From: Roseiarcus sp963835215
Lineage (GTDB): Bacteria; Pseudomonadota; Alphaproteobacteria; Rhizobiales; Beijerinckiaceae
Length of the DNA stretch: 64,000 bases
NCBI GenBank assembly: GCA_963835215.1
Contig: CAWIES010000003.1
Coordinates: forward strand, 1 to 64,000
Reading direction: 5' to 3'
The translations under genes were made by a program, and so were the position numbers. The notes beneath the pieces are model-generated. The model had not been told where the DNA came from. It ran no database searches and saw only the letters and a program-made list of their open reading frames with translations. This document shows, in pieces, positions 1-9,300 of the stretch. Numbering within the stretch: the stretch's first letter is position 1; each line of letters starts with the position of its first letter.

Positions 1-399
1 GGCCGTGTCGCCTGCCGAGAGGACCGCAGCCTGCGCCGTCGTCAAAGAGGCGATGTCGGCGCTCGTGAGCGCCACCACCTGAGCGGTGTCCAGCGTCGCG
101 ATTTGCAGCGTCGTCAGCCCAGCCACCTGCTTGCTGGTCAACTCGTTGACTTCCGCGGTCGTCAGGTTCGCGACCTGCGAGGTCGTAATGCCAAGCAGGG
201 CGTTGAGCGTAAGCGCGCTGATCTGGGGTCCGGTGAACGCCGCGAGATCCGTCGTCGACAGCACCGCGATTTGGCTGGAGGTCAACGCGGCGGCCTGGGT
301 CGAGCTCAACGCCGCGATGTCGGTCGTCGTCAGCGACGCTACGACCGAGGTGGAAAGGGCGGAGACCTGGGAAGCCGTGAGAGACGAAATGATCGACAT
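1..399 (-). CDS. octapeptide-repeat protein, N-terminal 133 residues; continues past the left edge
   Basis: The frame is open from an ATG at 399 down to base 1 with no stop, so the C-terminus lies outside the window. Nearly all of it is a tandem eight-residue repeat (24 bp) with consensus T-[TS]-x-[QD]-[IV]-A-x-L. Examples are TTTDIAAL, TSSQIAVL, TTSQVANL, TSKQVAGL and TTLQIATL. About 14 units follow one another after a short start (MSIISSLTASQ). One unit, TLNALLGI, has drifted. No signal peptide is visible and the composition is Thr/Ser/Ala/Leu/Gln with no Cys. Regular spacing of aliphatic residues suggests a solenoid or a surface/extracellular repeat protein, but this is inference. A purine run (GAAAGGG) about 11 bases upstream could be its ribosome binding site. 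Function unknown. Confidence 0.72.
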   Translation of the reverse strand, partial: MSIISSLTASQVSALSTSVVASLTTTDIAALSSTQAAALTSSQIAVLSTTDLAAFTGPQISALTLNALLGITTSQVANLTTAEVNELTSKQVAGLTTLQIATLDTAQVVALTSADIASLTTAQAAVLSAGDTA

Positions 400-854
400 T
401 GGCGCTCGAGCCCTTTCATTCGCGTCCGGAACGCTGGGAAACGAGCGCGTCGCCAGGCTTTGGCGGATACGCAGTCCCCCTGACACTGGGCTTCGCGGGC
501 TACGAACACGCCGCGTTCCCATCGTTCAGGTCGGTCAGAAAAACATGTGCTTGCACATGGCTCGAGCGGGCCATCACGCCAGAAGTGCTTCATGCAATCG
601 GCGGCAAACGAGCGTTCGCAACCGATTCTGGCGTCCGAGCGGTTCATCTTGCGGCGACGCGCTGGTTCGACTCACGAACCCTGCGCTGCGCCGTAGACAC
701 AGTTCACCACCTGATCGCTTTTTAGCTTCGCCAGGTTAAATCTGGATTAATTTTTCGCCGACAGCGTGCGCCAGAACGAGAAAGGGTCCGCGCGTCATCA
801 CCAAACGGGCGCCGGCGCGGGCCCCAAACGGGCGTTTCGACCGCCCGCGCCCCA
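400..854. other. gene-free stretch between the repeat protein and glf
   Basis: No convincing gene is seen here. The long open frames lack domain resemblance and have the look of high-GC shadow frames. It should carry the promoter of the leftward octapeptide-repeat gene. The only structured element noticed is the inverted repeat at 544-559. Confidence 0.5.
544..559. promoter_or_regulatory. 7-bp perfect inverted repeat, possible operator
   Basis: CATGTGC, a TT spacer, then GCACATG form a perfect dyad about 145 bp upstream of the leftward repeat-protein start. The size and spacing fit a binding site for a dimeric regulator, but no regulator is linked. Chance occurrence cannot be excluded. Confidence 0.25.
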
Positions 855-2054
855 TTAGCCGACCTCGCGCAGATCCAGCGGCGCGCCGCTGGCGAGATGG
901 GGACGCAGGTGCTTTTCCCAGGCGCTCAACGCCGCGCCGATCGCCTGATGCATGTCGAGGTAGCGGTAGGTCCCGAGGCGCCCGCCGAAGAAGACGTCCT
1001 TTTCGGCCCGGGCGAGCTCGCGATAGGAATTGTAACGCGCTTTGTCCTCGACCAGATTGATCGGGTAGTAGGGATCGTCCTTCTGGCCGGCCGAGCGGCT
1101 GAATTCGCGCGCAATGACGGTACGCGGCCCGTAGGTGCGGCTTGGGTGAAAGTGCTTGAACTCGCTGATCCGGGTCCAGGGAATATCGGCGTCGGCGTAG
1201 TTCATCACCGGACAACCCTGAAAGTCCTCGGTCTCGATGGTTTCGAGCTCCAGGTCGATCGTGCGCCAGCCGAGAATGCCGAAGCGATAGTCGAAGTAGC
1301 GGTCGATCGGACCGGTGTAGACGACCGGCGCGGGCGGGCGCCGATGGGCGGCAAGATCGAACCAATCGACGCCCAGATGCACCGCGATCCGGCGCGTGCC
1401 GGCCATCTTGTCAAAGATCGGGGTGTAGCCGTCGCGCGGCAGGCATTGGTACGTGTCGTTGAAATAGCGGTTGTCGTAGTTGAAGCGCACCGGCAGGCGC
1501 GAGATGATGTCGGCGGGCAGCTCAGTGGGGTCCGTCTGCCATTGCTTGGCGGTGTATCCCTTGACGAACGTCTCGTAGAGCGGACGACCGATCAGCGAGA
1601 TCGCCTTCTCCTCGAGATTGCGCGGCTCGGTGATCTCGCTCGCCGTTTCGGCGACCCAGGCGCGCGCTTCGCTCGGCGACATGACGCGACCATTGAACAA
1701 GGAAATGGTCGCCAGATTAATCGGCAGCGGATAGATGCGCCCTTTCGACAGCGACCACGTCCGCTGCTCGTAAGGGCTCCATTCCGTGAACTTTGAGAGA
1801 TAGGCGAAAATCTGTTCGCTGTTGGTGTGGAAGACATGGGGTCCATACTTATGGATCTCGATGCCGGTCGCCGAATCCTCGTAGCTATAGGCGTTGCCAC
1901 CGATGTGGTCGCGCTTGTCGAGCACCACGACATTGAACCCTTCGGCGGCGGCGCGCTCGGCGACCGTCATGCCGTAAAATCCCGCGCCGACAATGATCAG
2001 ATCGGCGTTGTCCAGCTCGACGTTGTTCGGTCCGGCTTTATCAATGCGCGTCAT
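855..2054 (-). CDS. glf: UDP-galactopyranose mutase
   Basis: This FAD enzyme interconverts UDP-galactopyranose and UDP-galactofuranose, the donor for galactofuranose-containing surface glycans. The 399-residue protein matches the usual family size. The N-terminal dinucleotide-binding motif GAGFYG is at residues 23-28, followed by the family stretches DKRDHIGGNAYS, YGPHVFHT and KGYTAKQW. The C-terminal half carries RISEFKHF and the GRLGTYRYLDMHQAI signature near the end. Its ATG overlaps the stop of the upstream DUF707 gene (ATGA), so the two are probably translationally coupled and act in the same glycan pathway. No galactofuranosyltransferase is recognised nearby unless the DUF707 partner fills that role. 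Confidence 0.96.
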   Translation of the reverse strand: MTRIDKAGPNNVELDNADLIIVGAGFYGMTVAERAAAEGFNVVVLDKRDHIGGNAYSYEDSATGIEIHKYGPHVFHTNSEQIFAYLSKFTEWSPYEQRTWSLSKGRIYPLPINLATISLFNGRVMSPSEARAWVAETASEITEPRNLEEKAISLIGRPLYETFVKGYTAKQWQTDPTELPADIISRLPVRFNYDNRYFNDTYQCLPRDGYTPIFDKMAGTRRIAVHLGVDWFDLAAHRRPPAPVVYTGPIDRYFDYRFGILGWRTIDLELETIETEDFQGCPVMNYADADIPWTRISEFKHFHPSRTYGPRTVIAREFSRSAGQKDDPYYPINLVEDKARYNSYRELARAEKDVFFGGRLGTYRYLDMHQAIGAALSAWEKHLRPHLASGAPLDLREVG

Positions 2055-3092
2055 GGAACGAACACCCCAGGTTCAGGCTCGCGCAAAATTCGGCCGCGAA
2101 CGCGATGGTCCATGAATTTCGCGCCGTACTTGAAGATGACCTGCGCCATCTGGAAATTCGCGACGCCGAGATCCGTGTTGATGCCAGCGGGACGCGTATG
2201 CTTGACGGGACAGGCGTCGACGATCGCGATCTTGCTTGGTGGATAGCCAAGCAGCATCGGGAACACCCAATCGTGCCCCCAACCGAAGCGGCTCTCTTCC
2301 TGCATGACGGGCAGACAAAGCCGCAGCGCGTCGGCGCGAAACACCGGCGCCATGCCTTCGACGAAACGGGTGAACCTGAGCAGGCAACTCGGGTCCTGCT
2401 CGGTGACCGTGTGGCAAATGAACGAGTCGGGGGTCAGCGCCGGCTGCGCCAATTGCAGATCGTAGTCGTGGCAAATCTGGAAGAAGTCGTTGACGTTCTC
2501 CCACGTCGTCATGATGTCGTCGTCGGGGAACCAGACGTAGTCGTAGCGCGCGAGAATCTCGCGGTTGGCGGTGAGCCAGTGATAGACCGGCTCCCATTTG
2601 GGCCCCTTGGCCGGCTGGAAATATTCCTGTCCCCACTCCGGCTGTCCTTCGCCGTAGAACGAGATCGCGAGATCCCAACTGCGGTTGGCGGTTGGCTTCC
2701 AGTCGGGGAACAGAGCTTTGTTTCCCGCTCGCATCACGACGAGATTGCGGCGCGGCGTGAGACTTCGCGCCGACCGCCGCCGGCTTTGCGTTCGATTCGC
2801 GTAAGGTGAAGGCGATGTCGCCGTCGGGATCGCCGAGGAAGCGCCCTCGCAAGGTCAATTGGCCGTCCTCGGCAACCTCCGCGTCGCGGAATTGACTGGT
2901 GACCGCGCCCGACGATCCAACGAATTCCAGGCAATCGTCCTGAACCCGCCATCCCGCTTCGTTATGGTGAACGTGACCGGCGAGCTTTCCGCGCGCTTCG
3001 AATTGGACTGTGGGGGCGATGACGACGCCGTCGGCGTGGCCAAATTCCCATAGGCTGCTGCGCAGTCGTTGCTCGAGCAAATCTTGGTTCAT
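2051..3092 (-). CDS. DUF707 family protein, frame broken near 2765
   Basis: The C-terminal 230 residues resemble DUF707, a poorly characterised glycosyltransferase-like family. Visible features are RNLVVMRAGNKALFPDW, an acidic DYVWFPDDDI motif of the nucleotide-sugar-binding type, and a Trp/His-rich WGHDWVFPMLLGYP segment. The upstream part (MNQDLLEQRLRSSLWEFG onward, about 110 residues) is in another frame. The frames join at about 2755-2775, in the sense ...VGAKS / TPRRNLVVM. Joined, the protein would be about 347 residues. The N-terminal domain looks like a small beta-rich module but I do not recognise it. The gene overlaps glf by four bases, suggesting a joint role in galactofuranose glycan synthesis (inference). 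The break is probably a sequencing indel. Confidence 0.72.
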
Positions 3093-3323
3093 GATTGGGA
3101 CACCGCTGAGTTTCGCGCCACGTGCGCGCTCGAACGCTCCTCATGGGCGCGCGCGCCCCTTGCACCCGCACCGCTTGCGCGCGGATCGCTGGGCCTTCGC
3201 GTGTCGCGAGGCCATAGGGTCCGCCGTAGGCGACATGCTTCAATCAGAAAGCTTGCGCCAAACTGGGGTCGCCGATTTTTTGCTTGGGAACTGGGTTGCA
3301 GCGGCCGCGCGAAGCGCGCCCGG

Positions 3324-3773
3324 TCAGGCCGGCTTGGCGGCTAACAGCCGCGCGACCCGCTGCAGGGCGAGGCCATAGCCTTGGACGCCAAAGCCGGCGA
3401 GGACCCCCGAGGCGACGCCCGAGACGAACGAGTGGTGCCGGAATGGCTCGCGCTTGTGGACGTTGGAGATGTGCACTTCGATGACCGGCCCTTCGAAGGC
3501 GCTGAGCGCATCGGCGATGGCGATCGAGGTGTGGGTGTAGGCGGCGGGGTTGATGACGATCGCCGCCGCGCGCTCGCGCGCCTCGTGGATCCATTCGATG
3601 AGTTCGTATTCGCGGTTGCTCTGGCGGAACTCGATCGTCAGGCCGAGCTCCTTGCCGGCCTGACGGCATGCGGCCTCGACGTCGGCGAGCAACTCGCTGC
3701 CGTAGATTTCCGGCTGGCGCTTGCCCAGCAGGTTGAGGTTCGGTCCGTTCAGGACAAAGACGATACGGCTCAC
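3324..3773 (-). CDS. aroQ: type II 3-dehydroquinate dehydratase
   Basis: It catalyses the third step of the shikimate pathway, dehydration of 3-dehydroquinate to 3-dehydroshikimate, in the cytoplasm. The 149-residue length is typical of the dodecameric type II enzyme. The N-terminus reads FVLNGPNLNLLGKRQPEIYG, with the catalytic Tyr at residue 24 and active-site Arg just before it. Further signatures are FRQSNREYELIEWIHEA, INPAAYTHTSIAI and VEVHISNVHKREPFRHHS. The start is GTG, chosen because GGGAGGG lies eight bases upstream. It stands alone on this strand. The usual accB-accC neighbours of many alphaproteobacteria are not in the window. Confidence 0.96.
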   Translation of the reverse strand: MSRIVFVLNGPNLNLLGKRQPEIYGSELLADVEAACRQAGKELGLTIEFRQSNREYELIEWIHEARERAAAIVINPAAYTHTSIAIADALSAFEGPVIEVHISNVHKREPFRHHSFVSGVASGVLAGFGVQGYGLALQRVARLLAAKPA

Positions 3774-3933
3774 GAGGCGCGCCCTCCCGCGCCGGCGGGC
3801 CTCGGCCCATCGGCCTCGCCTCTATACGGCATGACGCGGGCGGGCGCGAGATGGGCTGCGCCCTCGTCGCATCCCCTTGCCGCGCCTTGCCAATTCCCTA
3901 CACTTGGGGCGGCGGCGTTGGAGGGGTTGGGTC

Positions 3934-4854
3934 TTGTTGGGTCGTGAGCCGAACGTGAGCGAGCCAAACTCGGGCGAGCAATTCGCCGTGATCGGCGAGA
4001 TCGAACTCTGCTACCAGACCTTCGGGCGGCCCAGCGACCCGGCGCTGCTGCTGATCGCGGGCCTCGGCGCGCAGATGCTGCTGTGGGAGGACGACTTTTG
4101 CCGCGCCCTGGCCAAGCGCGGCTTCTGGGTGATCCGCTTCGACAATCGCGACATGGGAAGATCGACCAAGATCGCCTGGACGCTTCCCGCCAACCTCGGC
4201 CAGGCGATCGCCGCGCTCAAGCCGGGCGAGAGAATTCCCGCGCCCTATCTTCTGAAAGACATGGCGGGCGACACGATCGGGCTGATGGACGCGCTCGGGA
4301 TCGCGCGCGCCCATGTCGCCGGCATGTCGATGGGCGGCATGATCGCGCAGGAGATGGCGATCCATTGGCCTGAGCGGGTGCGCTCGCTGAGCTCGATCAT
4401 GTCGACCACCGGCGATCCGCGCCTGCCGCCGCCCATCCCCGCGGCGCTGGCGGTTTTCAGCAAGCCCTCGCCCAAGACCCCGGCGGAATATGCCGAGGTC
4501 AATCCTGGCGATTGGCGGGTCTTGCGCGGCTTCGCCTCACCCGAGGACGAGCGGCGCGACCGCATCCGCGCCGCGCGCGCCGCCGCTCGCGGCCTCTCAC
4601 CGGAAGGCGGACAGCGCCAATTCCTGGCGGTCTATGCGTCAGGTAGTCGCAAAAAGACGCTGCCGAGCATCACGGCGCCGACGCTGGTGATCCACGGCGC
4701 CGACGATCCCCTGCTGCCGCTCGCCCACGGTGAGGACACCGCGGCGACCATCCCCGGCGCCAAGCTCGTGGTGCTCGAGCGCTCGGGTCACTCGCTCGCG
4801 ATCGCGCACTGGCCGCGGATGATCGAGGAGATCGTGGCGATCGCGGGGCTGTAG
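3934..4854 (+). CDS. alpha/beta-fold hydrolase
   Basis: Cytoplasmic alpha/beta hydrolase of about 306 residues, substrate unknown. Visible features are the oxyanion region LLIAGLGAQMLLWEDDF, the strand FDNRDMGRS, the nucleophile elbow GMSMGG with its Ser, the acid region LVIHGADDPLLP, and the catalytic His in ERSGHSLA. A TTG at 3934 has GGAGGGG seven bases upstream. A GTG at 3955 gives a typical-looking N-terminus (MSEPNSGEQ), and an ATG at 3877 is also in frame, so the start is uncertain by up to 26 residues. The family includes esterases and lactonases. The sequence alone does not choose among them. Confidence 0.85.
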   Translation: MLGREPNVSEPNSGEQFAVIGEIELCYQTFGRPSDPALLLIAGLGAQMLLWEDDFCRALAKRGFWVIRFDNRDMGRSTKIAWTLPANLGQAIAALKPGERIPAPYLLKDMAGDTIGLMDALGIARAHVAGMSMGGMIAQEMAIHWPERVRSLSSIMSTTGDPRLPPPIPAALAVFSKPSPKTPAEYAEVNPGDWRVLRGFASPEDERRDRIRAARAAARGLSPEGGQRQFLAVYASGSRKKTLPSITAPTLVIHGADDPLLPLAHGEDTAATIPGAKLVVLERSGHSLAIAHWPRMIEEIVAIAGL

Positions 4855-4900
4855 GCGGGGATGCGTTGTCCGGGCCCTCGATCCGGCGCTTCGCGCCACC

Positions 4901-4954
4901 TTCTCCCGCAAGCGGGAGAAGGGCAGCGCCCCCTCTCCCGCTTGCGGGAGAGGG
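4901..4954. repeat. paired hairpin repeat (family A) between two convergent genes
   Basis: Two perfect dyads stand in tandem: TTCTCCCGC-AA-GCGGGAGAA at 4901-4920 and CCCTCTCCCGC-TT-GCGGGAGAGGG at 4931-4954. It sits between the convergent ends of the hydrolase and rplA, where it could act as a bidirectional transcription stop. Related C/T-rich hairpins recur at 39609-39634 and 50104-50127, which suggests a dispersed intergenic element. Confidence 0.7.
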
Positions 4955-4982
4955 CCGGGGTGAGGGAGCTTCGGCCGAGCGC

Positions 4983-5696
4983 TTACGCGCCGACTTGCGC
5001 CGCGGTCGTGAGCGTCGAAAGGTCGAGCTTGACGCCCGGCCCCATGGTCGAGGAGATCGCGGCCCGCTGCAGGTAGGAGCCCTTGGCGCCGGCCGGGCGC
5101 GCCCGGTTGACCGCTTCGACGAAGGCGCGAATGTTTTCGGCGAGCTTGGCCTCTTCGAACGAAGCCTTGCCGACCGAACCCTGCACGATGCCGGCCTTCT
5201 CAGCGCGGAACTCGACCGCGCCGCCCTTCGAGGCCTTGACCGCCGCGGTGATGTCCATCGTCACCGTGCCGACCTTCGGATTGGGCATCAGGCCGCGCGG
5301 CCCGAGCACTTTGCCGAGGCGCCCGACCAGCGGCATCATGTCGGGCGTAGCGATGCAACGATCGAAGTCGATCGCGCCGCCCTGCACCGTCGCCACCAGC
5401 TCTTCCGCGCCAACGATGTCGGCGCCGGCGGCGCGCGCTTCGTCGGCCTTGGCCCCACGCGCGAACACTGCAACGCGCAGGACGCGCCCGGTGCCGTTTG
5501 GCAGGTTGACGACGCCGCGCACCATCTGGTCGGCGTGCTTGGGGTCGACGCCGAGGTTGATGGCGATCTCGACCGTCTCGTCGAACTTGGCGCTGGCGTT
5601 GGTCTTCACCAGCTTCACCGCGTCATCGAGCTTGTAGAGCTTGGTGCGCTCGATCGCTTCGCGGGCGTTACGGATTTTCTTGCCGTGCTGAGTCAT
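4983..5696 (-). CDS. rplA: 50S ribosomal protein L1
   Basis: Primary 23S rRNA-binding protein of the L1 stalk, and in many bacteria a translational repressor of its own operon. The 237-residue length is standard. Signatures include MTQHGKKIRNAREAI, FDETVEIAINLGVDPKHADQ, the RGVVNLPNGTG motif, GRLGKVLGPRGLMPNPK and the C-terminal SSTMGPGVKLD. It starts three bases after the rplK stop, so the two are one transcript. Unusually, rplJ-rplL does not follow. The next gene is a convergent hydrolase. Confidence 0.97.
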   Translation of the reverse strand: MTQHGKKIRNAREAIERTKLYKLDDAVKLVKTNASAKFDETVEIAINLGVDPKHADQMVRGVVNLPNGTGRVLRVAVFARGAKADEARAAGADIVGAEELVATVQGGAIDFDRCIATPDMMPLVGRLGKVLGPRGLMPNPKVGTVTMDITAAVKASKGGAVEFRAEKAGIVQGSVGKASFEEAKLAENIRAFVEAVNRARPAGAKGSYLQRAAISSTMGPGVKLDLSTLTTAAQVGA

Positions 5697-5699
5697 GGC

Positions 5700-6146
5700 T
5701 TACCCCACCACCTCGAGGCCCATCGAACGGGCGGAGCCTTCAATCATCTTCATCGCCAATTCGATCGTCTCGCAATTGAGGTCGACGATCTTCTTCTCGG
5801 CGATTTCGCGCACCTGCGCCGTCGTCACCTTGCCGACAAAGCCGCGGCCCGGCGTCTTGGCGCCGGAAGCAGGCTTCTTGCCGATCTTGAGCCCCGCCGC
5901 CTTCTTGAGAAAGAAGGTGACCGGCGGCTGGCGCATCTCGAAGGTGAACGAACGGTCCTGGTAGGCGGTGATGACGACCGGGATCGGCGCGCCCTTCTCC
6001 AATTGCGCGGTGCGCGCATTGAAGGCCTTGCAGAACTCCATGATGTTGAGGCCGCGCTGTCCGAGCGCGGGACCGATCGGGGGCGACGGATTGGCCGCGC
6101 CCGCCGGCACTTGCAGTTTGATATAGCCGGCAATCTTCTTTGCCAT
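5700..6146 (-). CDS. rplK: 50S ribosomal protein L11
   Basis: Component of the GTPase-associated centre, contacting 23S rRNA and translation factors. The 148 residues begin MAKKIAGYIKLQVPAGAANPSPPIGPALGQRG, the proline-rich N-terminal domain typical of L11. The C-terminal RNA-binding domain has SFTFEMRQPPVTFFLKKAAG and the end segment SARSMGLEVVG. GGAGCAGCC lies directly upstream of the ATG as ribosome binding site. secE-nusG, the common upstream partners, are absent: upstream lies the unrelated RND pump. Confidence 0.97.
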   Translation of the reverse strand: MAKKIAGYIKLQVPAGAANPSPPIGPALGQRGLNIMEFCKAFNARTAQLEKGAPIPVVITAYQDRSFTFEMRQPPVTFFLKKAAGLKIGKKPASGAKTPGRGFVGKVTTAQVREIAEKKIVDLNCETIELAMKMIEGSARSMGLEVVG

Positions 6147-6328
6147 GTGGCTGCTCCGAATGCGACGCTTGCCGCTTCGCTTACGCGAGGCGGCTCACGC
6201 CAGGTTGCAGTTCGTGGTGCGAACGGGTCCCCCGGCTGGCTAACCGGGCGTTCTCCCACGGGTGAAGGCGGGGGCAATAGCAGGGATGGGCGGGGGAGGC
6301 AATGGCGGGGGCGTCGGGCCGGCTCCCC

Positions 6329-9300
6329 TTAAGCCTGCGAACCCTCGATGGGCGCCTCACCGGCCGCTGCGACATGCCCGCCGGCCGCCTCGCGCTCCCT
6401 CGCCTTCGAATGGTCGTGGGCGAGGAACGTGTAGACCATCGGGGTCACGAACAGCGTGAACATCGTGCCGATCGCCATGCCGGAAAAGATCGTGACGCCA
6501 ATGTTGCGGCGCGACGCCGCGCCGGCGCCGGTCGCCAGAATGAGCGGGATCATGCCGACCACCATCGCCGCGGTTGTCATCAGGATCGGGCGCAGCCGCA
6601 CCGCGGCCGCCTCTTCGATCGCCTCGCGCCGCCCCAACCCCTGGGTCTCCTGCAGCCGATTGGCGAAATCGACCATCAGAATGCCGTGCTTGGAAATCAG
6701 GCCAATCAGCGTGACGAGGCCGATCTGCGAATAGATATTGATGCTGAAACCGCCGAGGCTGAGCGGCAGCAGCGCGCCAAACAGCGCGGTCGGCAGCGCG
6801 ATCAGGATGATGAACGGATCGCGGAAGCTCTCGTACTGGGCGGCCAGCACGAGATAGATGAGGATCAGCGCGAAGACGAACACATAGACGAGCGAGTTGC
6901 CTTCCTGCTCGTATTGGCGCGAGTCGCCCTGGAAATCATAGCTGTAGCCCTCGGGGAAAATCGCCGCCGATTTCGCCTTGAGGAAATCGAGCGCCTCGCC
7001 CAGCGTGTGGCCGGGAAACGGCACGCCCGACAACGTCGCTGCGTTGAGCTGCTGAAAACTGGTCAGCCCGTTCGGCTGAATCTCCTGCGAAATGCTCGCA
7101 ACCGCCGACAGCGGCACGAGCTCGCCGTTGGCGGCGCGAAGTTGATAGCGGGTCAGCCAGTCCGGCGTCAGGCGGAAAACGCGCGGGGCCTGCGGGATCA
7201 CCTGATAGCTGCGGCCCTGCAAGCTGAATAGGTTGACGTAATTGCCGCCCAGCATCGTCGAAAGCGCCGTTCCGATGTCCTGCATGTTGACGCCGATGCG
7301 ATTGGCCTTGTCAGCGTCGATCTTGAACACATATTGCGGCGTGTCGAATTTGAGATCGACGTCAGTGAACAGGAACAGTCCGCTTTCGCGCGCCGCCTGC
7401 TGCATCTTGAGCGCGACATCGGCGAGCGTGGCGTAATCGCCGGTGGTGCGGATGACGAACTGCATTGGCGGGCCGCCGGTCGAGCCGGGCAGCGCCGGCG
7501 GCGAGAAGGCCTGCACTTGCCCCTCCGACACGGCGAGAAATTTTGGCCCCAGCGCCCCCAGCACCTCTTTCTGCGTGCGCGTGCGCTGGTCCCAAGGCTT
7601 GAGCAGCAGGCCGGCGAAAGCGGACCGAACGCCCTGAAATCCGTTGATGATAAAAGTGTGTTGGATTTCGGGGATCGTGCTCGCTTCGTCGAAGAGTTTC
7701 TGCGTCGCCTGCTCGGTGTAATCGAGATTGCCGATCTGCGGCGTCTTGATCAACGAAAACAGGATGCCTTGATCCTCCTCGGGCGCCAGCTCGCGCGGCG
7801 TCGAAATATACATGACGCCGGCGAGGGCGAGGACGCCCACCAGGATCAGCACGGTCAGCGCGCGAAAATTGAGTGTGCTATGCAGTCGGCGGTGGTAGGC
7901 TCGCCGCAACCAATCGAAACTGCGATCGACGAAAGTGGCAAACCGCCCTTTGGTCGTCTCGTGACGCAGCAGTCTTGAGCACATCATCGGCGATAGCGTC
8001 AGCGCGATGAAGCCCGAGACGACCACCGCGCCGGCCAGCGTGAAAGCAAATTCACGAAACAGCACGCCGGTGACGCCCGCGACGAAGCCAATAGGCGCAT
8101 AGACCGCGGCGAGCGTGATCGTCATCGCCACGATCGGCAGCGCGATCTCGTGGGCGCCGCGAATTGCAGCGTCGAACGGGGTCATCCCGTCTTCGATATG
8201 GCGGTAGATATTCTCCACCACGACGATTGCGTCGTCGACGACAAGGCCAATGCCAAGCACCAAAGCCAGCAGTGTGAGCAGGTTGATCGAATAGCCGAGC
8301 GCGAGCAGCGCGATCATCACGCCAACCAGCGACAGCGGGATCGTCACGATCGGAATGAAGGTCGAGCGTAGATTGCCGAGAAACAAGAAGATGACGACGA
8401 TGACGATCCCCGCCGCCTCGGCTAGCGTTTTGGCGACCTCGGCGATCGAGGAGCGGATGAACGCGGTCGAGTCGTAAGCGATGGTCCCATTAAGCCCGGC
8501 GGGCAATTGATTGACGATGCTCGGCGTGATCGCTCGCACGCCGTCGATCACGGTCAGCGGATTGGCTTCCGGCGTGCCATAGACGCCAATGAACACCGCC
8601 TTGAGGCCGTCGAACACCGACGAGACGTCAGAGCTTTGCGGCCCGAGTTCGATTTTCGCGACTTGGCCGAGCCGCACCAGAGCGTCGCCATGGGTCGCGA
8701 CCACCAAGCGCCCGAAAGCCTCCGCGCTGTCGAGCGAGGTCAGCGCATTGACGCTGATCTGAGTATAGTCGCTTTTCACCTCGCCGGCGGCGGTCGTGAA
8801 ATTATTGGCGGCAAGCGCCGTTCGCACGTCATTGGCCGTGACGCCAAGCGCCGCCATTCGCGTCGGATCGAGCCAGATGCGCATGGCGAAGACCTCGCCG
8901 CCGAGAATCTGCGCATTGGCGACGCCATCGACCGTCTGCAGGCGCGGCTGCACGACGCGCGTGAGATAGTCGGTGATCTGCGAGGCCGACATCACCGTCG
9001 AATTGAAGGACAGATACATCAACGCGTAGCCCTGCCCCGTCTGCTTGACGATGGTCGGGTCGTTGGCCTCGCGCGGCAGCAGGCCGCGCACCTGATTGAC
9101 CTTGGAGAGCGTGTCCGCCATCGCCCGATCGGGATTGGCGTCGAGCCGCAGGTTGAGCGTGATCGTCGAAACGTTCTGCTGCGAGGTCGACACCAGCGTG
9201 TCGATGCCGTCGCTGCTCGCGACCGCCTGCTCGATCGGCGTCGTTATGAAACCTTTGATGACGTCGGCGTCGGCCCCAGGATAGGTGGTGGTGATTGTGA

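Noticed and set aside
86..739. Long rightward open frames across the left end
   Set aside because: They are antisense to the octapeptide-repeat frame or fill the following gap, and show no domain resemblance or ribosome binding site.
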